Assembly: GCA_964387025.1 (NCBI GenBank)
Contig: CAYLUZ010000004.1
Span: 124,001 to 188,000 of the forward strand
DNA from: PNON01 sp964387025
GTDB taxonomy: Bacteria; Chloroflexota; Anaerolineae; Anaerolineales; Anaerolineaceae
Direction of reading: 5' to 3'
Length of the DNA stretch: 64,000 nucleotides
In this document: positions 1 through 8,768 of the stretch, piece by piece
Layout: the number at the start of each line of letters is the position of its first letter
How positions within the stretch are numbered: the first letter of the stretch is position 1
The notes under the pieces: model-generated
The model's input: only the letters and a program-made list of their open reading frames with translations
What the model was told of the DNA's origin: nothing
Database searches by the model: none
Translations under genes and position numbers: made by a program

Positions 1-3000
1 ACAGACCCGGGTGCGACTACACAAAATTATAACAATACCATCCCGGCAGAGATCGTCACATCTGAAGAAGATGTAACCAATTTGACTGGAACAAGCGGTG
101 GAGTGGATATTTATTCCTCCGGATTGGGGGTAACTGGCACTAAATCGTTTGATCCCACCGTAGTTTTGGCTGGGGTAAGCTCCCGTTTGACCATTGATCT
201 TTATGCACCAGCTGATCAAACCCTGCATGGTTTTGAGGTGACTGATACATTACCCGCAGGACTGACCATCTTTACTACACCCAATGTCTCGACTAGCGGA
301 TGCGGGGTTCTGGCATCTGCAACCGCAGGAGATAATAAGGTGGAATTAAGCGGGGGAACGATCAGTGCCGGGGCTTTATGCAGGATCCAAGTCAATGTAA
401 CTGGCACAATGCCAGCAACCTATACCAATACTTTGTACCCAGCAGATATTAGGAATGATGAAGACCAGACATTAAGCCAGGCTATTACAGCTGACCTGAG
501 GATAACCAATCTAAAAATTCGAAAAGTTTTTTATCCAACAATTGTCAGCCCAAACGGGTTGTCCACCCTCACTATCACCTTGGAGAATACCAATGATGTT
601 GCATTGACCAATGTAACTCTGACAGATTCTCTGAATACCATGGGGAATTCGACAAATGGCGTTATTGTCGCGCCAATACCAAATAAGAGCACTACCTGTG
701 GAAGCGGTTTGGTGACCGCTGTTGCAGGCTCGAAAACCATTACTATGACAGGTGGCACCATCCCAGCCAAAATTGGAACTGTGAATGGCCTTTGCACAAT
801 ACTGGTTGATGTTCAGGGGAAAAGAAACGTTACCACTCCTCCATCCGTTACATATAACAACAACATACCGGTTGCAAATGTATCGGGGCAAGTTGGTCCG
901 ACAGGACCAACAATCCGCCCGGAACTTCCGGCGACTGCACCACTCACCATCACAGATCTTGTTCTTGGGGTTGTAAAAGGGTTTGATCCATTGACAGTGT
1001 TTGGAGGAACTCTTTCCACCTTAAGTATCACTTTGGATAATACAAATAATACAGTTCTGACGGGCCTCGCCTTTACGGATACTTTACCGACAGGAATGTT
1101 TGTTGCCAGCCCTGTCGACCCATCCACCGGGACTTGTGGAGGTACACTCACTGCTGTTCCAGGTGGCACTCAATTCAGTTATAGTGGAGGAGTCTTAGGT
1201 GCGAACCGACGCTGCACCATCACTTTGAATGCAACAATGAACGTGAATGGCAACCGGACAAATACCATAGCTGCTCTGGCGGTCACTTCCTTTAATGGTG
1301 CCAAAAACATGCAGCCTGCCAGTGCCACCCTTACTAATTTACCGGGAGCCAGCATCACGAAATTCTTTACCCCCAATAATATTGTCCTAGGAGATACTTC
1401 ATTATTAACGATTCGCATAAAAAACACAGGGAATATCCCATTAACCAAAATCGGCCTAGTGGATATTCTACCAAGTGGATTACTAATTGAAGCCTTACCC
1501 GCTCCGGATACGACATGTGACAATGCGAGCACCCCTAATTTAATAATAAATCAAGTTACACGGCGAATCGAATTGGTGGATGGAAGCCTTGCTGCTGGTC
1601 CAAATACGACCTGTGATATTAATGTCACTGTCTCTGCTGTAAGTCCTGGAAGCTATACCAACACGATCCCCGCACGGACACTGGTTACAGATGAGGATGC
1701 AACCAATCCCGATCCAGCGTCAGATACATTGACAGTCAATTCGACTCCCGATTTGCAATTGGTAAAAACCGGTATCCTGGATATGTCTGTGGTTCTGCCG
1801 GATACGTCAGCTGAAACAGGTGACAAAATTAATTACACCCTGGTGGCAACCAATATGGGTGATGTGACATTAACTAATGTAGCCATAGCGGATGCTGATC
1901 CAGCTATAACTATCGGGACTTGCACTCCAGCCCAACCAGCAACACTGTTAAAAGGTGAGACTTTATCCTGCCCGGCGGTTTACACACTAACTGACGCAGA
2001 TATTACTAATCAGCTCTATTCAAATACAGCTACAGCTACCAGTAAGCTTCCAGATGGAATAACGGATGGTCCAACAGATACTGACACAGAAAACATTCCG
2101 TTAAATGTCCCATTTTCTTTGGGAATCAAAAAGGTCGTTACGAATACCGGACCTTTCAGGCTGAACGATACGATCAACTATTCAATCACCGTAACAAACC
2201 TGGGATTGAATGACCTGACAAACGTTCAGGTGACAGACCCGGGAACTGGCGTTACATTGGGTACTTGTAACCCGGTTCTGGGATCGACTCTGGCAAATAG
2301 CGAAACCCTGGTCTGCTCAGCAACGCATCTAGTAACTATTGCTGATGTCAACAATGGATTCTTCAGTAATACAGCAATTGCCGATAGTACAGAAACAGAT
2401 CCTCCGGTGACAGATTCAGCTACAGTACCTGTAAAGCAAAATGCCAGACTGGAGTTATTTAAGGAAGTAATCTCCACTGGTCCGTATATTGCTGGATCCA
2501 CGATCACATATGATATTTCTGCTAAGAATACAGGCGACCAGACTCTGCATAATGTATCGATCAGCGATCTGGTTGAACCGCCACTCGATCCGGAAGATCC
2601 AGATTATAAGGTGACTCTTGGGGCATGTACACCTGCGCAACCGGCAATCCTTGAACCAAATGAGATCTTATCCTGTGCAGCAACGCATGTTGTTACAGCC
2701 ACTAATATGCTGGCAGGTGGTTTCAGAAATACAGCCAAGGCAACAAGCGATGAAACCGGTGATGTGACTGATACAGCAACCGTGATCTTAAAAACACCAT
2801 CGATTCAATTGAGTAAAACTGGCGCAGTGGATGATGTGAATAGTAATGGTCGTGCTGATGCCGGTGAAAGCATAAATTACCAATTTACTATTACGAATAA
2901 TGGTCAGGTGACTCTGACAGATATTATCCTGACTGACATTATCGGGGGTGTTACGATCATCCGGAATCCGCTTGCTCCAACACCATTAATACTTGCTCCA

Positions 3001-6000
3001 GCAGAGTCAGATTCTTCTACTTTTACTGGGACTTATACCCTCACCCAGGCAGATATTGATGCCGATGTTTTTACAAACACAGCGATTGTTACCGGTTTTC
3101 CACCGATCGGCAGCCCGGTGAGCACCGCGGCAAACCACACCGAAAACCTGGCAGAACCGGCCATCGACCTGGTGAAGAGCGAAGATCATTCCACTTTCAG
3201 TAATCCAGTGATGGCTGGTAACATAGTCAATTATTCATTCACAGTTGAGAACACGGGGAATGTCACATTGAACACCATCAGCCTTGTGGATGCAAAGTGC
3301 AATACCGGTCCAACCTACCAATCTGGAGATACAGCAAACGCCGGCAATTTGGATGTAACTGAGACCTGGACATTCACCTGCGCACATACACTCACCCAAG
3401 CCGACGTTGACTCAGGCAGCCTGGTGAATAGTGCCAGCTTGACCAGCAAACTTCCAGATGGGGGGGATGGTCCAACAGATTCGGATACGAAAACTGTCAC
3501 CCTGACCGCTGCCCCGGGTATCGAGCTTGTGAAGAGCGAAGATCACTCCACTTTCAGTAATCCAGTGATGGCAGGAAACACAGTCAATTATTCATTCACA
3601 GTTGAGAACACGGGGAATGTCACATTGAACACAATCAGCCTGGTGGATGCAAAGTGCAACACCGGTCCAACCCTCCAATCCGGTGATACAGCCAACGCCG
3701 GTAATCTGGATGTAACTGAGACCTGGACATACACCTGCGCTCATACACTCACTCAAGCCGATGTTGATTCAGGCAGCCTGGTGAACAATGCCAGTGTGAT
3801 CAGCAAACTACCAGCCGGTGGGGATGGACCAACAGATTCGGATACCAAAACAGTCACCCTGACCGCTGCCCCGGGTATCGACCTTGTGAAGAGTGAAGAT
3901 CACTCCACTTTCAGTAATCCAGTGATGGCAGGAAACACAGTCAATTATTCATTCACAGTTGAGAACACGGGGAATGTCACATTGAACACAATCAGCCTGG
4001 TGGATGCAAAGTGCAACACCGGTCCAACCCTCCAATCCGGTGATACAGCCAACGCTGGTAATCTGGATGTAACTGAGACCTGGACATATACCTGCCCACA
4101 TACACTCACCCAAGCTGAAATTGATGATACATCTCATCAATTAGTCAATAACGCCAGTGTCACAAGTAAAGTACCAGGTGGCGGAACAGGTCCGACAGAT
4201 AATGATACCAAGACCGTACCCCTTATTGCGGTTCCAGGGATAGACCTGGTGAAGACCGAATCCCATACATTTAGCAACCCCGTATTGGCAGGGAACACAA
4301 TAAGCTATACCTTCACGGTGGAGAACACGGGGAATATCACATTGAACACCATCAGCCTGGTGGATGCGCTGTGTGATATTGGGCCAACCCTCCAATCCGG
4401 TGATACAGCCAACACTGGTAATCTGGATGTAACTGAGACCTGGATATACACCTGTCAGCATACTTTAACTCAACCAGATATTGATGATTTATCCCATCAG
4501 ATCACCAATATCGCCAATGTCACCAGTAAAATACCTGGAGGTGGAGATGGACCAACAGACACAGATACTAAAACAGTTGTCCTCGTAGATGATCCCAATA
4601 TCAGTTTAGTCAAAAGCGAGTCACATACCTTTAGTGATCCGGTTATTGCCGGTAACACTATCAGCTACACTTTTTCAGTGGATAACACAGGGAATGTGAC
4701 TCTGAATACGATCAACCTGGTAGACGCTAAATGCAATTACCCGCCATCTCTCCAATCCGGTGATTCAACTAATACAGGCAATCTGGATGTCGATGAGACC
4801 TGGATTTACACGTGTACTCACACCCTCACTCAGGAAGATATCGATCTTGGGAGTATTACCAATAATGCTACTGTGACTGGAAAATCTCCTGCCGGGGAGG
4901 ATGTTACCGATACCGATGAAGTCATTGTTACCCTGGATGCATTTCCTATGATAGGTATTGCCAAGCGTGTACTTGAGGGTCCTACCGAAACCAGCCCGGG
5001 CACCTGGGATGTAACTTTCAGTTTCGTATTGCGCAATTACGGCAATGTAACCCTTAAGAATATACAAGTCACAGATGATCTTACAGATACCTTCATTACC
5101 CCTCCCAGTGTTGCTACTCCCACCACTTTTACAGTCCTTTCCGTTACCAGCGATGAATTTACAGAAAATTGGCCAGCTGGTTATAATGGCAGTAGTGATA
5201 TTTACCTTCTCGAGGGGGTAGATACAGATGTCCTAGGGCCTGGAGAGTCTGGAGGTATTATCCTGACGATCAGAGTAATACCTTCGCACGGCGGTCCGTT
5301 CTTTAATACAGCAATAGCCAGTGGGATACCTCCCATAGGAAATCCGGTTAGTGATGTCTCGCAGGATGGTATTGACCCAGATCCTGACCCCAAGGATGGC
5401 GATCCGACAAACAATAACGATCCGACACCTGTTGATTTTGGCCCGAGTATGTTCGACCCTCCTTACGGAATAAAATTACTCGATAGGACACTGCAACCTG
5501 TCCTTCAGTGGACAATGGTATGGATTAATGACACCAACATCGTTGCGGTAAAGGCGGCTGTCAGCGATCCGATAACTTATGGAACAGTTTTCGAGGACAA
5601 CGGTATCGATAGTGGTTTTCCTCTTCCTCCAGGTCCTTTACTAGATGATAGTGTTGCTACTGGTGTTTCCTGTGAGGACACATCGATAATAACCACAACC
5701 GAATATTGTTATTTTGAAGGACCCAGCCTAGAGTATCCTCGTGGACGAATTATCTGGCAGGGGACTTTAGGTCCGGATCTTGGAGCAACTGATGCTGAAA
5801 CCGCAATAAATGATATCCGCATCACATTCAATACACGGCTCAACCCAGGTGTAAGAAATGTATTAAATATCGCAACCATCGATTCCGACTTGAATGGAGA
5901 TGGTGATCCGACGGATGATCGAGAGTTGGAAGTAGCATCTGCATCGGAACGGTACCGGAATTTTAAAGGACTTCCAATGACCGGTTTTACTCCAGGTATT

Positions 6001-6492
6001 CTGACAGAATTACCTGTTCAACCAGTTGAAAATGCATATTCAGATATGAATGATATGTGGCTGGAAATACCATCACTTGGATTAAAATCATCCATCGTTG
6101 GAGTGCCCGTGAATGAAGCAGGCGAATGGGATGTTAAATGGTTAGGAAACAAGGTTGGCTGGTTGAACGGGACGGCATTCCCGACCTGGAATGGGAACTC
6201 TTTGCTGACAGCGCATGTGACAGATTCAAATGGTAAACCCGGTTTGTTCGTTGACTTGGGAAAGATGTCCTGGGGCAACAAGATCCTAATCCATTCATGG
6301 GGCCAGGTATATACATATGAAGTAAGGTCTGTTAATCTCTGGATATCACCGGATTCAATAAGCGCAGCAACAAAGCATGAAGAATTATCTTGGATCACGT
6401 TGATCACCTGCCATGATTACAATGAAAAGCTTGATACATATTTGTGGCGAACAATGATCAGAGCAGTTTTGGTAAATATTTCTGAAGATTAG
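1..6492 (+). CDS. Giant DUF11-repeat surface protein with internal LPMTG motif and C-terminal sortase domain (5' end outside window)
   Basis: The frame is open from base 1 with no start codon near the edge, so this is the last 2163 residues of a longer protein. Most of it is a chain of Ig-like domains of the DUF11 / conserved-repeat type, with recurring patterns such as 'NTGNVTL' and 'DTLP'. Such domains usually form extracellular stalks. Near the end LPMTG (codons 5971-5985) is followed by a domain with sortase features: 'LTAHV' (His codon 6214-6216), 'TLITCHDY' (Cys codon 6409-6411) and Arg in 'LWRTMIRA'. These fit the His-Cys-Arg triad of sortases. I infer an exported surface protein carrying its own transpeptidase-like domain; whether it cleaves the internal LPMTG is unknown. 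No hydrophobic tail or basic end follows the sortase domain, unlike a classical LPXTG substrate. An intrinsic terminator follows. Confidence 0.88.
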   Translation, partial: TDPGATTQNYNNTIPAEIVTSEEDVTNLTGTSGGVDIYSSGLGVTGTKSFDPTVVLAGVSSRLTIDLYAPADQTLHGFEVTDTLPAGLTIFTTPNVSTSGCGVLASATAGDNKVELSGGTISAGALCRIQVNVTGTMPATYTNTLYPADIRNDEDQTLSQAITADLRITNLKIRKVFYPTIVSPNGLSTLTITLENTNDVALTNVTLTDSLNTMGNSTNGVIVAPIPNKSTTCGSGLVTAVAGSKTITMTGGTIPAKIGTVNGLCTILVDVQGKRNVTTPPSVTYNNNIPVANVSGQVGPTGPTIRPELPATAPLTITDLVLGVVKGFDPLTVFGGTLSTLSITLDNTNNTVLTGLAFTDTLPTGMFVASPVDPSTGTCGGTLTAVPGGTQFSYSGGVLGANRRCTITLNATMNVNGNRTNTIAALAVTSFNGAKNMQPASATLTNLPGASITKFFTPNNIVLGDTSLLTIRIKNTGNIPLTKIGLVDILPSGLLIEALPAPDTTCDNASTPNLIINQVTRRIELVDGSLAAGPNTTCDINVTVSAVSPGSYTNTIPARTLVTDEDATNPDPASDTLTVNSTPDLQLVKTGILDMSVVLPDTSAETGDKINYTLVATNMGDVTLTNVAIADADPAITIGTCTPAQPATLLKGETLSCPAVYTLTDADITNQLYSNTATATSKLPDGITDGPTDTDTENIPLNVPFSLGIKKVVTNTGPFRLNDTINYSITVTNLGLNDLTNVQVTDPGTGVTLGTCNPVLGSTLANSETLVCSATHLVTIADVNNGFFSNTAIADSTETDPPVTDSATVPVKQNARLELFKEVISTGPYIAGSTITYDISAKNTGDQTLHNVSISDLVEPPLDPEDPDYKVTLGACTPAQPAILEPNEILSCAATHVVTATNMLAGGFRNTAKATSDETGDVTDTATVILKTPSIQLSKTGAVDDVNSNGRADAGESINYQFTITNNGQVTLTDIILTDIIGGVTIIRNPLAPTPLILAPAESDSSTFTGTYTLTQADIDADVFTNTAIVTGFPPIGSPVSTAANHTENLAEPAIDLVKSEDHSTFSNPVMAGNIVNYSFTVENTGNVTLNTISLVDAKCNTGPTYQSGDTANAGNLDVTETWTFTCAHTLTQADVDSGSLVNSASLTSKLPDGGDGPTDSDTKTVTLTAAPGIELVKSEDHSTFSNPVMAGNTVNYSFTVENTGNVTLNTISLVDAKCNTGPTLQSGDTANAGNLDVTETWTYTCAHTLTQADVDSGSLVNNASVISKLPAGGDGPTDSDTKTVTLTAAPGIDLVKSEDHSTFSNPVMAGNTVNYSFTVENTGNVTLNTISLVDAKCNTGPTLQSGDTANAGNLDVTETWTYTCPHTLTQAEIDDTSHQLVNNASVTSKVPGGGTGPTDNDTKTVPLIAVPGIDLVKTESHTFSNPVLAGNTISYTFTVENTGNITLNTISLVDALCDIGPTLQSGDTANTGNLDVTETWIYTCQHTLTQPDIDDLSHQITNIANVTSKIPGGGDGPTDTDTKTVVLVDDPNISLVKSESHTFSDPVIAGNTISYTFSVDNTGNVTLNTINLVDAKCNYPPSLQSGDSTNTGNLDVDETWIYTCTHTLTQEDIDLGSITNNATVTGKSPAGEDVTDTDEVIVTLDAFPMIGIAKRVLEGPTETSPGTWDVTFSFVLRNYGNVTLKNIQVTDDLTDTFITPPSVATPTTFTVLSVTSDEFTENWPAGYNGSSDIYLLEGVDTDVLGPGESGGIILTIRVIPSHGGPFFNTAIASGIPPIGNPVSDVSQDGIDPDPDPKDGDPTNNNDPTPVDFGPSMFDPPYGIKLLDRTLQPVLQWTMVWINDTNIVAVKAAVSDPITYGTVFEDNGIDSGFPLPPGPLLDDSVATGVSCEDTSIITTTEYCYFEGPSLEYPRGRIIWQGTLGPDLGATDAETAINDIRITFNTRLNPGVRNVLNIATIDSDLNGDGDPTDDRELEVASASERYRNFKGLPMTGFTPGILTELPVQPVENAYSDMNDMWLEIPSLGLKSSIVGVPVNEAGEWDVKWLGNKVGWLNGTAFPTWNGNSLLTAHVTDSNGKPGLFVDLGKMSWGNKILIHSWGQVYTYEVRSVNLWISPDSISAATKHEELSWITLITCHDYNEKLDTYLWRTMIRAVLVNISED
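3163..4944 (+). repeat. Five tandem ~120-residue coding repeats in the surface protein
   Basis: Equivalent points of the repeats (the 'LVKSED' or 'LVKTES' start) fall at about 3172, 3529, 3886, 4249 and 4609, giving periods of 357, 357, 363 and 360 bases. Repeats 1 to 3 are nearly identical in DNA over long stretches, while 4 and 5 have diverged. Each unit begins with an LVK motif, contains 'VENTGN' and 'SLVDAKCN', and ends with a 'GPTDSDTKTV'-like segment. Two cysteines per unit could form a disulfide. Recent duplication or gene conversion is the likely origin. Confidence 0.9.
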
Positions 6493-6509
6493 TAAAGAAT
6501 GAAGTCAAT

Positions 6510-6545
6510 AAAATCCCGGTTGCACAAACCGGGATTTTATTTTAT
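6510..6545 (+). terminator. Intrinsic terminator after the surface protein
   Basis: An 11-bp perfect stem (6511-6521 with 6527-6537) is followed by a T-rich run. It lies about 20 bases after the stop codon. Confidence 0.8.
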
Positions 6546-6666
6546 ATGGATTTTAATTAAGAATGAATCATTATGAGTTTTACAAGAAAAATCAATTGGT
6601 TAAAAATCAATTGTTTTTTAACCAATATTAATTATAATGAATGGGAATTTATTATGGAGCATCTAT

Positions 6667-7032
6667 ATGAAAGAAATGGATTTTTATAAGATAGAAATAT
6701 TTGCACCTGTGGAAGCTGCAGCAAAAATACAAGCAGCCATTGCCAAGGCAGGAGCTGGAAGAGTTGACAGGTATGACCATACTGCTTCCACCATGCAGGT
6801 CACCGGTTATTGGCGACCCTTAAAAGGGGCGAAACCATACAAAGGTAATGAAGGAGAGATCTCTTCTGAACCAGAAATTAAGATCGAGGTCACGTGTAAG
6901 CATGAACACGTTCCTGAAGTATTGCAGGCTATATACGAGAATCATCCATACGAACAGCCAGTGATCAACATTCTCCCCTTGGTCAATGAGCTTTTTATTG
7001 ATCCTGATGATACCAGGAAGTATGGACCGTAA
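6667..7032 (+). CDS. NIF3/YqfO-like small protein
   Basis: A 121-residue protein resembling the small stand-alone domain found inserted in NIF3/YqfO proteins, which has a CutA/PII-like fold. Supporting patterns are 'YKIEIFAP' at the start, 'AGAGRVDRYDHT', 'GYWRPLKGAKPYKG' and the family ending 'ENHPYEQPVINI'. The molecular role of this domain is not established. The start was placed at 6667 because GGAG at 6656-6659 is at a good distance; an upstream ATG at 6637 is in frame but has no ribosome site. The gene stands alone between two terminators. Upstream, an inverted repeat (TTGGTTAAAAA at 6596-6606, its complement at 6615-6625) could be a regulatory site. Confidence 0.75.
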   Translation: MKEMDFYKIEIFAPVEAAAKIQAAIAKAGAGRVDRYDHTASTMQVTGYWRPLKGAKPYKGNEGEISSEPEIKIEVTCKHEHVPEVLQAIYENHPYEQPVINILPLVNELFIDPDDTRKYGP

Positions 7033-7113
7033 ATCTTCCCCTTAAAGAATTCACTATATTATTCATTAAAGTAGATTACTTTCCTTTACTCGAAACTTAT
7101 CCATTATTAAATA

Positions 7114-7153
7114 ATAAATCCCATTCTGTAATGTCCTAAAGAATGGGATTTAT
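7114..7153. terminator. Bidirectional terminator between convergent genes
   Basis: A perfect 14-bp stem (7114-7127 with 7140-7153) lies between the NIF3-like gene and the convergent sulfatase-like gene. A/T-rich flanks allow it to work in both directions. Confidence 0.75.
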
Positions 7154-7170
7154 GCTTAGTCTACATTTTG

Positions 7171-8664
7171 TTATTTCGTACATTGATTTGACACAAGATT
7201 TTCGTCTGTCATTTTATTTGGTGTATAGGCGTAATAAGATTTATCAGGAATTAAATCCAATTTTTCGCCGAAATATGCATCGAAAATTACACGAAACGAG
7301 TTTACAGGGGTGATCGATGGGTACAGCAAGTTTTTCGCAGCAGCATTGACAAAATATGCATTCAAAATGGAATGTCGAATTGCTTGAGGTGTAGGATTTA
7401 AATTTGGCCCATGATCTCCCTGGATGATGATCACAGGCGGAATTTTAGAGCCATCAATAATCTTTTTTAAGATAGCAGGAAGGTTGTTATTTATGAATGA
7501 AATATTTGCCGGATATCCTTTATAAACATTTCCGTTATATTTATATTCACCTTTAGGGGTAAAAATATATGGTTCATGTGGAACCATAAAATGTACAAAG
7601 ACAAATTTTGGTCCTTCCAGTGAAGGCATATTGGGTAATTCAGCCAAAGTGTATTTAACCTGTTCGAAATGTTCGTAATATTCCAAATGCAAGGGGTCGA
7701 ACCCGGGTACCAGTTGGGGCATGTCAAAAATAATGCGGAACAATGTTGTTTTTAATAGCATTGTTTCAAATTCATTTAAACCAGCGGATGAAAGATTCAA
7801 TCCAAACTTCGGATTATTCCGGGAAAATTGCTTATCTTCTCCAAGATCAAAGTGACCCTTGGACCAATTCTCGAATGAATAAACTGAATAACCGAGCGAA
7901 CGGAGTGATTTAGTTACGAATGTGCTGCTGAATGGCTCCAATGACGCGTCGGGGTTTATATCCTGAAGGTAATTTACCTCCATTAATGATGAAAGAGAAT
8001 ATTTAGTGCTGGGATAATTACTCTGGCTGCAATCAGCTACATAAAATCCCAGATCCATTAACTGATTTAAAAATGAAGTATTATCAAATTGAAAGTTCTG
8101 TTGAAGGATATCCGCCCGAGTGTAAGAATCCAGGATGATTAAATAAATATCCGGCCTGGGTAAATTTTGGATTTGCGGGTTGAAAACCACTGCCTTTTTA
8201 TCTTTACTTTGGGAGATGGCATTTGTGACTGAATATTTGACCATAGGAATGATGCTTATTATGACCAAAATAGCACTGGTTGTTGTAAGGAATTTTTCCA
8301 GTGATTTAGATACAGTTTTTGTTCGGAGGATCAACCAGGCGATTAATAGAATTAAGAATAAGAATATTATAAATAGATAACGGTGATGTACAGTCAAGCT
8401 GAGTTTTGTGATGAGAAAATCATAAACCTGACCATATGAGAAAAAGATTAATATGAAACCCGTAGTAAGAAGCTTCCCCTTTTCTTTACTCCTTGTTATG
8501 AGTGAAAGAGAAACAAGCAGGACGGATGTAACTATTAATGTGATTATCAGGGACCTAAAAATCGAGTTGAAATTAATATAACCCAGGTTAATTGAACTAA
8601 GAGCAATAACCGGATATATTGAAATTAAAAAGGGAAAACTGTCAGTAAATGTTAATCGTTTCAT
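7171..8664 (-). CDS. Membrane-anchored sulfatase-like hydrolase (alkaline phosphatase superfamily)
   Basis: A 497-residue protein. The first ~150 residues hold about five hydrophobic membrane segments, followed by an extracytoplasmic domain of the sulfatase / phosphoethanolamine-transferase / LTA-synthase type. It begins with 'PDIYLIILDSYTRADIL', where the Asp and following Ser/Thr fit the metal ligand and nucleophile region, and later has 'FVHFMVPHEPYIF' and the metal-binding 'IIQGDHGPN'. Family members transfer or hydrolyse phospho- or sulfo-groups on envelope polymers; the substrate here cannot be told. The gene starts 85 bases downstream of the tnpB end hairpin, so the insertion may have replaced or separated its original upstream region. 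Confidence 0.75.
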   Translation of the reverse strand: MKRLTFTDSFPFLISIYPVIALSSINLGYINFNSIFRSLIITLIVTSVLLVSLSLITRSKEKGKLLTTGFILIFFSYGQVYDFLITKLSLTVHHRYLFIIFLFLILLIAWLILRTKTVSKSLEKFLTTTSAILVIISIIPMVKYSVTNAISQSKDKKAVVFNPQIQNLPRPDIYLIILDSYTRADILQQNFQFDNTSFLNQLMDLGFYVADCSQSNYPSTKYSLSSLMEVNYLQDINPDASLEPFSSTFVTKSLRSLGYSVYSFENWSKGHFDLGEDKQFSRNNPKFGLNLSSAGLNEFETMLLKTTLFRIIFDMPQLVPGFDPLHLEYYEHFEQVKYTLAELPNMPSLEGPKFVFVHFMVPHEPYIFTPKGEYKYNGNVYKGYPANISFINNNLPAILKKIIDGSKIPPVIIIQGDHGPNLNPTPQAIRHSILNAYFVNAAAKNLLYPSITPVNSFRVIFDAYFGEKLDLIPDKSYYAYTPNKMTDENLVSNQCTK

Positions 8665-8748
8665 ATTACAGGTTCCAAAAGCAATAAAAAAATATGCTAA
8701 CTAATAATTCGCTTACTAAACAGATTGAAACATGATTATAGTTCCTAA

Positions 8749-8768
8749 GTCTATAAACAACTATAGAC
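8749..8768. other. Right-end hairpin overlapping the tnpB stop codon
   Basis: GTCTATA (8749-8755) and TATAGAC (8762-8768) form a 7-bp stem with a 6-base loop. The tnpB stop codon (8751-8753, complement) lies inside the stem. Subterminal hairpins are what Y1 transposases recognise in IS200/IS605 elements, and they also form the end of the guide RNA scaffold. Confidence 0.65.
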
